A stretch of DNA of 7,100 nt, taken from the NCBI GenBank assembly GCA_937950385.1, contig CALFEA010000287.1, positions 1 through 7,100 on the forward strand. Direction: 5' to 3'. The DNA is from an uncultured Altererythrobacter sp. (GTDB lineage: Bacteria > Pseudomonadota > Alphaproteobacteria > Sphingomonadales > Sphingomonadaceae). Both the position numbers and the translations under genes were made by a program. Each line of letters opens with the position of its first letter. Within the stretch, counting starts at the first letter, position 1. Under the pieces are notes generated by a model. It was not told the origin of the DNA, made no database searches, and worked only from the letters and a program-made list of their open reading frames with translations. Shown one piece after another: positions 1 to 6,413 of the stretch.

Positions 1-428
1 CTCGTTCGATAACTTTGTTTTCGTTGCTATTTTGGGCGCATATTGCAGCCGGTCTGGTCACAGATATATATTTTTGGGACGACACACTGTTTGAAATTCT
101 GGATGGCGAAGCAGCGGGGCCTCAGGACGCATTTTGGGCGCAGGTGCTGCTTGCTGGCGGCCTTGCGGTTGTTTATGCAATTCTGATCCTGTCATGGTTC
201 TTTGTCGCTGAAAAGCGGAGCCGCATCGCCAGATGGTTTTATGTCCTTCTAGTTGGCCTTCTGGCTCTTGGTACGGTCTCGGGTATCGAAGAATATGCCA
301 CAGACGAGGCGATTATGTACGGCTTGAGTGCCATGCTCTTTGTGGCCTCAGCCTGCTTCCTCTTCACTCCAGAGGCGCGGCATTGGTTCGCGGGCAAAAT
401 GCAAATCGACCCGAGCGTGTTTGAATGA
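1..428 (+). CDS. Small four-helix membrane protein, 5' end outside window
   Basis: I do not recognise the family. The frame is open to the left edge of the window, so the true start may lie upstream; the first possible start inside is TTG at 15, which would give 137 residues. Counting from that codon, hydrophobic stretches lie near 1-17, 42-64, 74-92 and 101-118, so four membrane helices are likely. An acidic loop with WDDTLFE lies between the first two. The C-terminal tail ends PSVFE after a P-x-A-x-x-W-F-A-x-K pattern, which recurs in the next gene (ending ANIFE). Together with the matching topology this marks the two as diverged tandem paralogues. The gene ends 13 bases before the next start, so the two are probably cotranscribed. 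Function unknown; an inner-membrane location is inferred from the helices. Confidence 0.75.
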   Translation, partial: RSITLFSLLFWAHIAAGLVTDIYFWDDTLFEILDGEAAGPQDAFWAQVLLAGGLAVVYAILILSWFFVAEKRSRIARWFYVLLVGLLALGTVSGIEEYATDEAIMYGLSAMLFVASACFLFTPEARHWFAGKMQIDPSVFE

Positions 429-441
429 GGCGGTGCGCATT

Positions 442-888
442 ATGAGATTGGCGAAAGGTCCGCGCCCTTGGACAATATGGGTGTTTGCAGCTGCGTTTTT
501 GGGCGCTGCCCTGCTTAATTTTGTCAGTCAAATTTCAAACTTAGAAACCGTGCAAAAAGTGTATGAGCTGCAAATGCCTTGGGAGGGGTGGAGCCGCGAT
601 TGGACGATTGTGGCAGTGTCAGCGCGGCTATCGATTGCCTTGATACCCATAGCGCTGATCGTGTTCTCTGCTGTCCGCTTCGCGCGTTGGTTGGTCACTG
701 CGCTGGCGGCATTCAATCTGCTGGAACTTGCGCAAAAGATCGTGACATGGATGTCGGTTGAGGGGGTTAGTCTGCAATATTTGGCAGAGCCTGCACTCAT
801 CGTAATCGCAGGGCTTTGGCTTTGGTCGCCCAGCGCAGACCGCTATTTCGCGCAAAAGGAGCCCGTTGATGCCAACATATTTGAATAA
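442..888 (+). CDS. Small four-helix membrane protein, paralogue of upstream gene
   Basis: This 148-residue protein is of unknown function. ATG at 442 is preferred over the longer frame from 328 because residues encoded before 442 are non-hydrophobic and overlap the upstream gene, while TGAGG at 426-430 gives a weak ribosome site. Predicted helices lie near residues 10-28, 54-76, 83-101 and 111-128. The first loop (29-53) is polar and rich in aromatic residues. The tail, from P130 through Y135-F136-A137, K139 and D143 to F147-E148, matches the tail of the preceding protein at P, A, F, A, K, D, F and E in register. The 3' end runs 20 bases into the RNase T2 gene, so translation of the two is probably coupled. 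A role in membrane or envelope processes is only a guess from topology and neighbours. Confidence 0.8.
   Translation: MRLAKGPRPWTIWVFAAAFLGAALLNFVSQISNLETVQKVYELQMPWEGWSRDWTIVAVSARLSIALIPIALIVFSAVRFARWLVTALAAFNLLELAQKIVTWMSVEGVSLQYLAEPALIVIAGLWLWSPSADRYFAQKEPVDANIFE
856..861 (+). promoter_or_regulatory. Ribosome binding site of the RNase T2 gene
   Basis: AAGGAG lies 7 bases before ATG at 869 and only 4 before the alternative TTG at 866. This spacing makes 869 the better start. The site is inside the coding region of the upstream membrane gene. Confidence 0.7.
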
Positions 889-1603
889 AGCTTTGATTGG
901 CGCCGCCGCCGCTTCAATGATCGCAGCAACTCCCGGCATAGCGTCTGCGCAGTCCTACCAATGCCGGATGCCGCAAAATCTTTCCGTGCCCAAGGTGCGG
1001 CAAGATGCGCGCCCGCGTCAAATGCCAGTGACAGGCTACACAATGGCGCTCAGCTGGTCGCCGGAATTTTGCAAACAGCGAGAAGGCCAGCGCGGTCACC
1101 GCACGCAATGCTCAGGCAAGAACGGGCGATTTGGCCTAATCGTCCACGGGCTTTGGCCAGAAGGCCGCGCGAAAGGCCGCCGCAGCTGGCCGCAATTTTG
1201 CCCTACGCGCTTCACACTCACCCCAGCAGAAATGCGCCGCAATTTGTGCATGATGCCCTCCGCTCGGCTCGTTGCGCGGCAATGGGTCAAACACGGCAGC
1301 TGCACAGGCAAGCCGCCTGCGACCTATTTCAAAGTAACGCGGATATTGTGGAATGGGCTGCGCATTCCTGATTATGACCGCCTGTCGCGGCGCGATGACC
1401 TGACCGCTGGCGATATCAGAGACGCGCTCGCCGATGCCAATGACGGGTGGGAGCGCCAGCATATTGGCGTAAAGCTTAATTCCAAAGGCTGGCTGCAAGA
1501 ATTGCGCCTCTGCTATGATAAGCGCTTCCGTTCAATTGCGTGTGACAGCGCGCGTTTTGGCAGCGCGGATGGCGATGCGGCAAAAATTTGGCGAGGATTA
1601 TAG
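869..1603 (+). CDS. Secreted ribonuclease T2 family protein
   Basis: RNase T2 enzymes cut single-stranded RNA through a 2',3'-cyclic phosphate; bacterial members act in the periplasm or outside. The 244-residue product begins with a signal peptide: K7, a hydrophobic core near 8-24 and a probable cut after ASA (25-27). The mature part shows ALSWSPEFC (60-68), the first active-site block FGLIVHGLWPE (88-98, catalytic H93) and the second, QWVKHGSC (138-145, K141 and H142). Eight cysteines in the mature protein fit the disulfide-rich fold. The family consensus of the second block is HEWxKHGTC; here R137 and Q138 replace His and the catalytic Glu, so activity may be reduced or altered. The start overlaps the upstream membrane gene by 20 bases and follows AAGGAG. 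Family assignment is firm; full catalytic competence is not. Confidence 0.92.
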   Translation: MPTYLNKALIGAAAASMIAATPGIASAQSYQCRMPQNLSVPKVRQDARPRQMPVTGYTMALSWSPEFCKQREGQRGHRTQCSGKNGRFGLIVHGLWPEGRAKGRRSWPQFCPTRFTLTPAEMRRNLCMMPSARLVARQWVKHGSCTGKPPATYFKVTRILWNGLRIPDYDRLSRRDDLTAGDIRDALADANDGWERQHIGVKLNSKGWLQELRLCYDKRFRSIACDSARFGSADGDAAKIWRGL

Positions 1604-1613
1604 GCGGCCGCCT
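1602..1613. repeat. Perfect 12-base palindrome at the RNase T2 stop codon
   Basis: AGGCGGCCGCCT reads the same on both strands and overlaps the TAG stop. It has no spacer and no following T tract, so it is a poor intrinsic terminator. It could be a protein site or simply a GC-rich coincidence. Confidence 0.35.
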
Positions 1614-1739
1614 GCAATGTGCCGCCCAAGACGTGCTTTCCAAACTGATAACGGCGCACTTACCCGAACTTAATGGGTTGAGCTTATTGGACTTAAAGCG
1701 GTTCACAGGCGAATTCGCAAAAGCCCCGGGAAGCCCTTT

Positions 1740-3647
1740 TTGTCCAAGCTCAATGCCAAAACTGCCCTTGCGGTACAGGATATCTACAGGCCGATCTTTA
1801 GCGGGTATTTCGCGATCGTTGCGGCCTATTATATCTTCATGTCCGTCTCGCATTTTTGGTATTTTGAAGGTGCTGAATTGCTGGTGATGGGCGGCGTTGC
1901 TGTTTTGGCGGCAATCACCAGCCTCACTTCATTTATTCAGCTACGCAATCCGATGGAAGCCACGCAGGTTGAGCGCAGGCAATTGGCCGTCAACCTGTTG
2001 ATGATTGCCAATGTTGTGGTCGCGCTCAATCTTGGATTTGAGCCACAAAAAATGACCTATTTCATCATAATGGTGATGATATTTGCATTGGCGAGTGTGA
2101 ATTTTCGGCAATCATTGTTCTCGATTGTGGTGGCCAGCATTGCTCTAATGACTTTTGCCGGGCGTTTGGAAAAAGCGGCTTTCGATGGTTATGTGTTTCT
2201 CGTGATTGCCGCAGCAATGGCTTCGCTTTCGATCACCTATTTCCTGCGCAAGTCAATCATTCGGATTGCCAATGCGCGCCTTGATGCGATCGACCAATTG
2301 GAAGAAGTGAAAGTCGTCAGCGAAACGCTGCGCGAACGCTCTTTGTCCGACAGCCTTACCGCCTTGCCCAATCGCCGCGCGTTTTTCGAACGTTTGCGAG
2401 AATTGAAGGCTCAAGCCGCTCAAGACCCGATCCAGAATGATGCCGTTTGGCTTGTGTTGATTGATCTGGATGGGTTCAAATCTGTCAATGATATTCACGG
2501 CCATCTGGTCGGCGATCTGCTGCTTCAGGCCGTGTCGGGGCGCCTCAATTCGACCAAGATAGAAGGCGCGCATGTTAGCCGTATGGGCGGGGATGAATTC
2601 AATGTGATTGTGAGCGGTGGTCAGTCACAAGATGACATTGCGCAGTGGTGCAATGATCTGCTCAAGAAATTGGCTGAGCCCTATTCGATTGAAGGGCGTT
2701 CTGTGCGCATTTCCGGTTCAATCGGCTGCAAGCAAATCGACCTTGAATTGGATATGCGTTCGCAAATCAATCAGGCTGATTTTGCGCTAATGACAGCCAA
2801 GGGCCAAGGCAAAAACCGCGCTGTGATGTTCAATCGAGAGCATGCCAAGCAGGCCGAGGAACGCTATGCGATTGAGGAAGCTTTGCGCTCTGCCAATTTG
2901 GCCGCAGAGATAGAACTGGTGTTTCAACCGCAGGTCGATTTGGAGCGCGGCGTCATTGTAAGGGCAGAGGCGTTGGCGCGTTGGTCGAGCCCTCAGATCG
3001 GCACGATCCAACCTGGCAAATTCATTCAGATCGCCGAAGATAGCGGGCTAATAGGCGGGATCACTTTGATGGTGGTTGAAAAGGCCTTTGCCGAGCTGCA
3101 ATCATGGGAAAAACCGATCCCAATTTCGATCAACCTATCCAGCCATGATTTGATCAGCGACATGATCATCGATGCCATTATTGACCAATCCACCGCGCTG
3201 AAAATCGACCCAGCTATGGTTGAATTTGAAGTCACCGAAACGGCGATGATGACCGATTTTGAGAAGGCGACAAAGAACCTCGACCGGTTGGCGGGTGCAG
3301 GCTTTGCGATTGCTTTGGATGATTTTGGGACGGGGTATTCCAACTTCAATTACTTGCGCACTTTGCCCATTGGAAAGCTGAAAGTGGACCGATCTTTCAT
3401 GGACAACCCAGGCGATCCAATGACGGAAAAAGTCCTGTTCTCGCTGGCAGGAATGGCGCGGACTTTGGGCGTGCATTGCTTGCTCGAAGGGATTGAGGAT
3501 GAGGTTGATTTGCTCATGGCAAAACGCGTCGGCGCAGATGCGGTGCAGGGCTATTTGTTCGGTGCGCCCATGACATCTGCTGATTTGCATGATGCGGTAA
3601 TTGGCTTTTCTGGCTCTCAGGCCGAAGGGCAAAAAGCGGCTGGTTAA
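1740..3647 (+). CDS. Membrane GGDEF-EAL cyclic di-GMP cyclase/phosphodiesterase
   Basis: GGDEF domains make cyclic di-GMP from two GTP; EAL domains hydrolyse it to pGpG. This 635-residue protein has six likely membrane helices (about 20-40, 47-66, 82-100, 105-120, 124-141, 148-168), a helical linker to about 200, a GGDEF domain (about 203-362) and an EAL domain (about 380-620). The GGDEF domain keeps D204-x-LT, D242, FKSVND (246-251) and GGDEF itself (283-287). The EAL domain keeps E410, N465, E497, E500, D527-D528 (in DDFGTGYS), K548, E583 and Q603, so both active sites look complete. The RxxD inhibitory site before GGDEF is missing. TTG at 1740 is chosen: GGGAAG at 1728-1733 precedes it, an in-frame stop lies at 1671-1673, and the next ATG (1839) falls inside the first helix. 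Which activity dominates cannot be read from sequence; the N-terminal region looks like a membrane sensor of unknown signal. Confidence 0.93.
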   Translation: MSKLNAKTALAVQDIYRPIFSGYFAIVAAYYIFMSVSHFWYFEGAELLVMGGVAVLAAITSLTSFIQLRNPMEATQVERRQLAVNLLMIANVVVALNLGFEPQKMTYFIIMVMIFALASVNFRQSLFSIVVASIALMTFAGRLEKAAFDGYVFLVIAAAMASLSITYFLRKSIIRIANARLDAIDQLEEVKVVSETLRERSLSDSLTALPNRRAFFERLRELKAQAAQDPIQNDAVWLVLIDLDGFKSVNDIHGHLVGDLLLQAVSGRLNSTKIEGAHVSRMGGDEFNVIVSGGQSQDDIAQWCNDLLKKLAEPYSIEGRSVRISGSIGCKQIDLELDMRSQINQADFALMTAKGQGKNRAVMFNREHAKQAEERYAIEEALRSANLAAEIELVFQPQVDLERGVIVRAEALARWSSPQIGTIQPGKFIQIAEDSGLIGGITLMVVEKAFAELQSWEKPIPISINLSSHDLISDMIIDAIIDQSTALKIDPAMVEFEVTETAMMTDFEKATKNLDRLAGAGFAIALDDFGTGYSNFNYLRTLPIGKLKVDRSFMDNPGDPMTEKVLFSLAGMARTLGVHCLLEGIEDEVDLLMAKRVGADAVQGYLFGAPMTSADLHDAVIGFSGSQAEGQKAAG

Positions 3648-3666
3648 GGCTGGTGCATCGACGCGA

Positions 3667-3695
3667 TTGCCCGTCTTTTTCGCAAAAGCTCTAGA
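3667..3695 (+). promoter_or_regulatory. Candidate promoter of the lipid kinase/Tam41-like pair
   Basis: TTGCCC (3667-3672) and TCTAGA (3690-3695) are separated by 17 bases in the 81-base gap after the GGDEF-EAL gene. They match the general -35 and -10 consensus only partly. Transcription would begin near 3702, about 27 bases before the lipid kinase start. Readthrough from the gene upstream is equally possible. Confidence 0.25.
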
Positions 3696-3718
3696 GGTTG
3701 TTTCGCGTTTTCGACTAT

Positions 3719-3724
3719 GGAGGG
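3719..3724 (+). promoter_or_regulatory. Ribosome binding site choosing the lipid kinase start
   Basis: GGAGGG lies 4 bases before ATG at 3729. The alternative in-frame ATG at 3717 overlaps this site and has no comparable purine run in front of it, so 3729 is preferred. Confidence 0.65.
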
Positions 3725-3728
3725 GGCA

Positions 3729-4757
3729 ATGTCTGCTCAGCCGCCTTTTGAAAACCGTGATCAAACCCATCCAATTGGGCGGGTTTCCACTGTCCCAAGC
3801 GCTGATTTGCCGGCACCAAAAGTAGGCGTAATTTACAACCCGCGCAGCCACCGCAATCGCGGGCAAGACCTCGATAGCAACCCGGCCCCTCATGTGTTCA
3901 TCTCCCAGCCCGGCGATCGTTCTCAATTGAGCGAAGCATTGGAGCGTTTTGTGGCGCGCGGCATTGATCTGCTCGTTATCAATGGCGGCGATGGCACGGT
4001 GCGCGATGTGTTGACCGCGGGCGGCGGTGTGTTTGGCGATAAATGGCCAGTGATCGCTGTGCTTCCCAAGGGCAAAACCAATGCGCTCACTGTTGATTTG
4101 GGCGCGCCAAAAGACTGGTCGCTGCAGGGCGCAATTGATGCCTATTTGGCCGGAGGCAGAATGGCGCGCAGCCCTTTGATTGTTGAACCCATTGGCGCGA
4201 CCGGCGGGAAAAGCCATTTGGGCTTTATCCTTGGCGCAGGGGTTTTCACCATGGCGATCAGCGCCGGACAAGATGCGCACCGGCTGGGCGCGTTTAACGG
4301 CCTTGCCGTGGGCGTCACGACCGTTTGGAGCATGCTGCAATCGCTGTTTGGCGGGCGCACGAACAAATGGCGGCGCGGCTTGGTTATGGATTTGAAGCTT
4401 GATGAAGACCGCAAAGCTTTGCCGCATAGCGGCCTTGGCGAGACAGATCGGCGCGTGGTTTTGTTTGCTTCGACATTGGAGAAATTCCCTGCAGGGATTC
4501 AACCCTTTGGCGATGTGCAGGGCGATTTGAAAATGGTTGTACTCGACCAGATTAAGCGCCGCAGCCTGCTGCGATTGCCGCTCAATATGATGGGCAGGGA
4601 TATGAGCAATTTGGCTCAACGCGGTATTCATCAGGTCGCAGCCGATAGTTTCACAATGGCGCTGGATGATGAGTTTATTCTGGATGGCGAGGCCTATCCG
4701 GCGGGGACTTACACGGTCAAAACCAGCCCTCAGCTGCAATTCGTCCGGCCATTATGA
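3729..4757 (+). CDS. Diacylglycerol kinase family lipid kinase
   Basis: The family (DAGK catalytic domain; YegS, DgkB and sphingoid or ceramide kinases) transfers phosphate from ATP to a lipid hydroxyl. The 342-residue product has the hallmarks: a first strand VGVIYNPRS near the N-terminus, the nucleotide-binding motif NGGDGT (85-90), the second glycine block at 113-118, and LDGE near the C-terminus (318-321). The second block reads PKGKTN where the family usually has PxGTxN. No membrane helix or signal peptide is evident, so it is probably cytoplasmic and acts at the inner membrane surface. Its TGA shares bases with the ATG of the next gene (ATGA), which implies coupled translation. Because that neighbour resembles a phosphatidate cytidylyltransferase, diacylglycerol is the most sensible substrate; a ceramide or sphingoid base is the alternative, as sphingomonads make sphingolipids. 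Family firm, substrate inferred. Confidence 0.88.
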   Translation: MSAQPPFENRDQTHPIGRVSTVPSADLPAPKVGVIYNPRSHRNRGQDLDSNPAPHVFISQPGDRSQLSEALERFVARGIDLLVINGGDGTVRDVLTAGGGVFGDKWPVIAVLPKGKTNALTVDLGAPKDWSLQGAIDAYLAGGRMARSPLIVEPIGATGGKSHLGFILGAGVFTMAISAGQDAHRLGAFNGLAVGVTTVWSMLQSLFGGRTNKWRRGLVMDLKLDEDRKALPHSGLGETDRRVVLFASTLEKFPAGIQPFGDVQGDLKMVVLDQIKRRSLLRLPLNMMGRDMSNLAQRGIHQVAADSFTMALDDEFILDGEAYPAGTYTVKTSPQLQFVRPL

Positions 4758-5668
4758 GTGCAGAGGTGAAGGCGCTGAAGCAGCGGATCGCCGCACAGTT
4801 TGCGAGCCCCAGAAATGGCGATCTGCATCCAGCGGTTCCCGCTTTTGCAGCGCAATTGGCGGCGGCCACTCCGCAGGCGCTGGCCGTATTATTCTATGGC
4901 TCCAATCTGCGAACCGGATCGCTCGAAGGGGTGCTCGATTATTACGTTTTGACCGATGGCTCGCAGGCGGAGAAAATCTGGCCGCGTGTCAGCTATCATG
5001 AGGCAAATATCGCGGGCGAGGATGTGCGCGCTAAAGTTGCGACTATGTCGCTGGAGAAGTTTGCCTATGCCGCGAGCGGTGCCTCGCGCGATACGACGAT
5101 CTGGGCGCGGTTTGTCCAGCCTTGCGGCCTCATTTGGAGCCGTGATGATGCCGAAGCCTCGGCGGTTTTGGATGCGTTGTGCGATGCGGCCAAAACGGCG
5201 GCGCGTTTGGCGGCGGCATTGGGCCCTCAAAGCGGACCTGCACAAGACTATTGGCGCGCGCTATTTCGGGCGACATATAAAGCAGAGTTTCGCGTGGAGA
5301 AACCGGGCCGTGAGGATAGTATTCTGAGTGTAAACGCCGCGCATTTTGATGGGCTCTTAGCGGCAGCTTGGGAAGCGGACGGTATAGAGTTTGCGCAATC
5401 AGCTGATGTATTGACGCCGCGAATTTCGGATCAATCCCGCCAAAACATCTTGCGCTGGTGGGCAAAGCGTCAGCGGCTTGGTAAGCCGTTCAATATTGCA
5501 CGATTGCTAAAGGCGACGACGACGTTCGAGGGTGCGGGCCGCTATGCTGCTTGGAAGATTGAACGCCATACCGGCGTGCCAGTGAAAGTGACGCCTTGGC
5601 GCGAGGCGCATCCAGTGCTGAGCGCGCCAGCGGTATTGTGGCAAGTTTGGCGTCAAAAATCGCGGTGA
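4754..5668 (+). CDS. Tam41-like phosphatidate cytidylyltransferase (putative)
   Basis: Tam41 is the mitochondrial enzyme that makes CDP-diacylglycerol from phosphatidate and CTP; it is a soluble nucleotidyltransferase unrelated to CdsA. This 304-residue protein matches my memory of human TAMM41 block by block, in order. FYGSN (47-51) and LDYYVLTD (61-68) correspond to AYGSG and LDFVFTVD. The stretch 86-127, with AKVA at 93-96, W117 and FVQP (120-123), corresponds to the region from KYGV to AGRLQKPV. ATYKAEFRV (173-181) plus NAAHFDGLL (194-202) correspond to LSYSGDFRM and NIAHFRELY. A C-terminal helix near 250-270 (ARLLKATTTFEGAGRY) also fits. No membrane helix or signal peptide is seen. There is no ribosome site before the ATG, so translation probably restarts from the overlapping kinase stop. 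The homology call comes from aligning by eye; activity and substrate are inferred. Confidence 0.7.
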   Translation: MSAEVKALKQRIAAQFASPRNGDLHPAVPAFAAQLAAATPQALAVLFYGSNLRTGSLEGVLDYYVLTDGSQAEKIWPRVSYHEANIAGEDVRAKVATMSLEKFAYAASGASRDTTIWARFVQPCGLIWSRDDAEASAVLDALCDAAKTAARLAAALGPQSGPAQDYWRALFRATYKAEFRVEKPGREDSILSVNAAHFDGLLAAAWEADGIEFAQSADVLTPRISDQSRQNILRWWAKRQRLGKPFNIARLLKATTTFEGAGRYAAWKIERHTGVPVKVTPWREAHPVLSAPAVLWQVWRQKSR

Positions 5669-5675
5669 CCCCGCG
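5655..5675 (-). terminator. Likely intrinsic terminator of the DUF2141 gene
   Basis: Read on the minus strand, CGCGG, a five-base loop GGTCA and CCGCG form a GC-only stem (5661-5675), followed by ATTTTTG (T tract 5655-5659). It starts 9 bases after the TAA of the minus-strand gene. The TGA of the convergent Tam41-like gene lies in the loop. In the plus direction no T tract follows, so it should act mainly on the minus-strand transcript. The stem is short. Confidence 0.45.
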
Positions 5676-5684
5676 CCCTAACGC

Positions 5685-6221
5685 TTACATATAGCGCATA
5701 TTGACCGTGATTGCCTTGGTCGTGCGGCCAACAGAAAAGCTGGTTTTCTTATAGCTCGGCTTACCAAGATTGAAGATGTTGATCGATGGATTGTTCGACA
5801 TCGCGCCGCCATCGGTACGGATATCGGTTTTGCCATTGGCGTTTACATCGTGGCGCACAGCAATGCCGTAAGTGCCTGATGCTGGAACAGGCACACAGAA
5901 TGTCATTGTACCGGCGCGGGCACGGGCTTCGATGCGGTTGATCCATTTGCCCTTTTGCAGCCATTCAGCTTTCGTGCCGCGATAGCTTTGGACGCGCAAT
6001 TTGCCTGCGGAACTCTTGATGCCCTTAACGGTGACGCGCACAGCAGGGCTTCCGCCTGAGCATTTGGCCATATTATTGCTGATTTTCTGGCGATATTGAC
6101 CCTGCGCCTCAGCGGCGCTTGCAAAGCCAAGTGAACCGCCAGCGAGCATGGCAATGCCCAAAGCGGCCACGCCAACGCTTTTCAAGCTGGCACTCATAGG
6201 TTTGGTCATAGCTGATCGCAT
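5685..6221 (-). CDS. Exported DUF2141 domain protein
   Basis: DUF2141 proteins are small exported beta-rich proteins of unknown function. From ATG at 6221 the product has 178 residues. A signal peptide is clear: K7 and K14, hydrophobic core about 16-34, probable cut after AEA (37-39). The mature domain has the family pattern: VRVTVKGIKSSAGKLRV (61-77), VPVPASGTYGIAVRHD (110-125), then DVNANGKTD (125-133), an acidic and Asn loop that resembles a calcium-binding loop, then SNNPSINIFNLGKPS and a final strand ending in RYM. C54 and C109 could form a disulfide. The start is uncertain: ATGs at 6209 and 6197 and a TTG at 6296 share the frame. 6221 has a weak CGGA upstream and gives a normal N-region; the TTG would put a long polar leader before the signal peptide. 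It stands alone, convergent with the Tam41-like gene and divergent from rpe. Confidence 0.85.
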   Translation of the reverse strand: MRSAMTKPMSASLKSVGVAALGIAMLAGGSLGFASAAEAQGQYRQKISNNMAKCSGGSPAVRVTVKGIKSSAGKLRVQSYRGTKAEWLQKGKWINRIEARARAGTMTFCVPVPASGTYGIAVRHDVNANGKTDIRTDGGAMSNNPSINIFNLGKPSYKKTSFSVGRTTKAITVNMRYM

Positions 6222-6259
6222 AGCGTTAAATCCGTAATGTCTGGCGAGGGAATGGGCAT

Positions 6260-6273
6260 ACGCATTAGTGCGT
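6260..6273. repeat. Inverted repeat upstream of the DUF2141 gene
   Basis: ACGCA and TGCGT flank a four-base TTAG spacer. The repeat lies 38 bases before the preferred DUF2141 start, where a regulator could bind. Only the symmetry is seen. Confidence 0.3.
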
Positions 6274-6337
6274 GTTGCCGAATCTGGTGCCCCCAATTCG
6301 TTTTCAAGTCCTGTTTTAGGCTAAATGTCCTGAATTG

Positions 6338-6371
6338 TGGCTGAATTACCTGAAATAGCGTGGTTCAGCCA
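6338..6371. repeat. Eight-base inverted repeat in the divergent intergenic region
   Basis: TGGCTGAA (6338-6345) and TTCAGCCA (6364-6371) are perfect reverse complements, 18 bases apart. No T tract follows on either strand, so a terminator is unlikely. The right arm is shared with the palindrome at 6365-6377. Confidence 0.4.
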
Positions 6372-6377
6372 GGCTGA
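6365..6377. promoter_or_regulatory. Palindromic candidate operator
   Basis: TCAGCC and GGCTGA flank one central A, a 13-base near-perfect dyad. With TGGCTGAA at 6338 it makes three copies of the GGCTGA element in 41 bases. Just downstream TGTGCCA occurs twice (6378-6384 and 6390-6396), 12 bases apart. The layout suggests a binding region for a dimeric regulator of rpe, the DUF2141 gene or both; no known regulator motif is recognised. Confidence 0.3.
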
Positions 6378-6413
6378 TGTGCCAGATCCTGTGCCAAACT
6401 GGGTAATGGCGCG

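Noticed and set aside
328..441. Longer N-terminus for the second membrane protein
   Set aside because: It would overlap the upstream gene by about 100 bases and add a polar leader; ATG 442 directly precedes the first membrane helix.
1678..1715. Promoter-like TTGAGC or TTGGAC upstream of the GGDEF-EAL gene
   Set aside because: No acceptable -10 element at proper spacing was found on either candidate.
3659..3680. Possible terminator after the GGDEF-EAL gene (GACG and CGTC followed by five T)
   Set aside because: The stem has only four base pairs with an eight-base loop, too weak to call.
3135..4739. Open antisense frame of 534 codons opposite the GGDEF-EAL and lipid kinase genes
   Set aside because: The plus strand encodes two clear protein families there. 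The antisense product is rich in Gln, His, Arg and Cys, shows no domain and crosses the gap between the two genes; it is a codon-bias shadow.
6222..6296. TTG start at 6296 extending the DUF2141 protein by 25 residues
   Set aside because: It would place a long polar leader before the signal peptide; ATGs nearer the signal peptide are more plausible.
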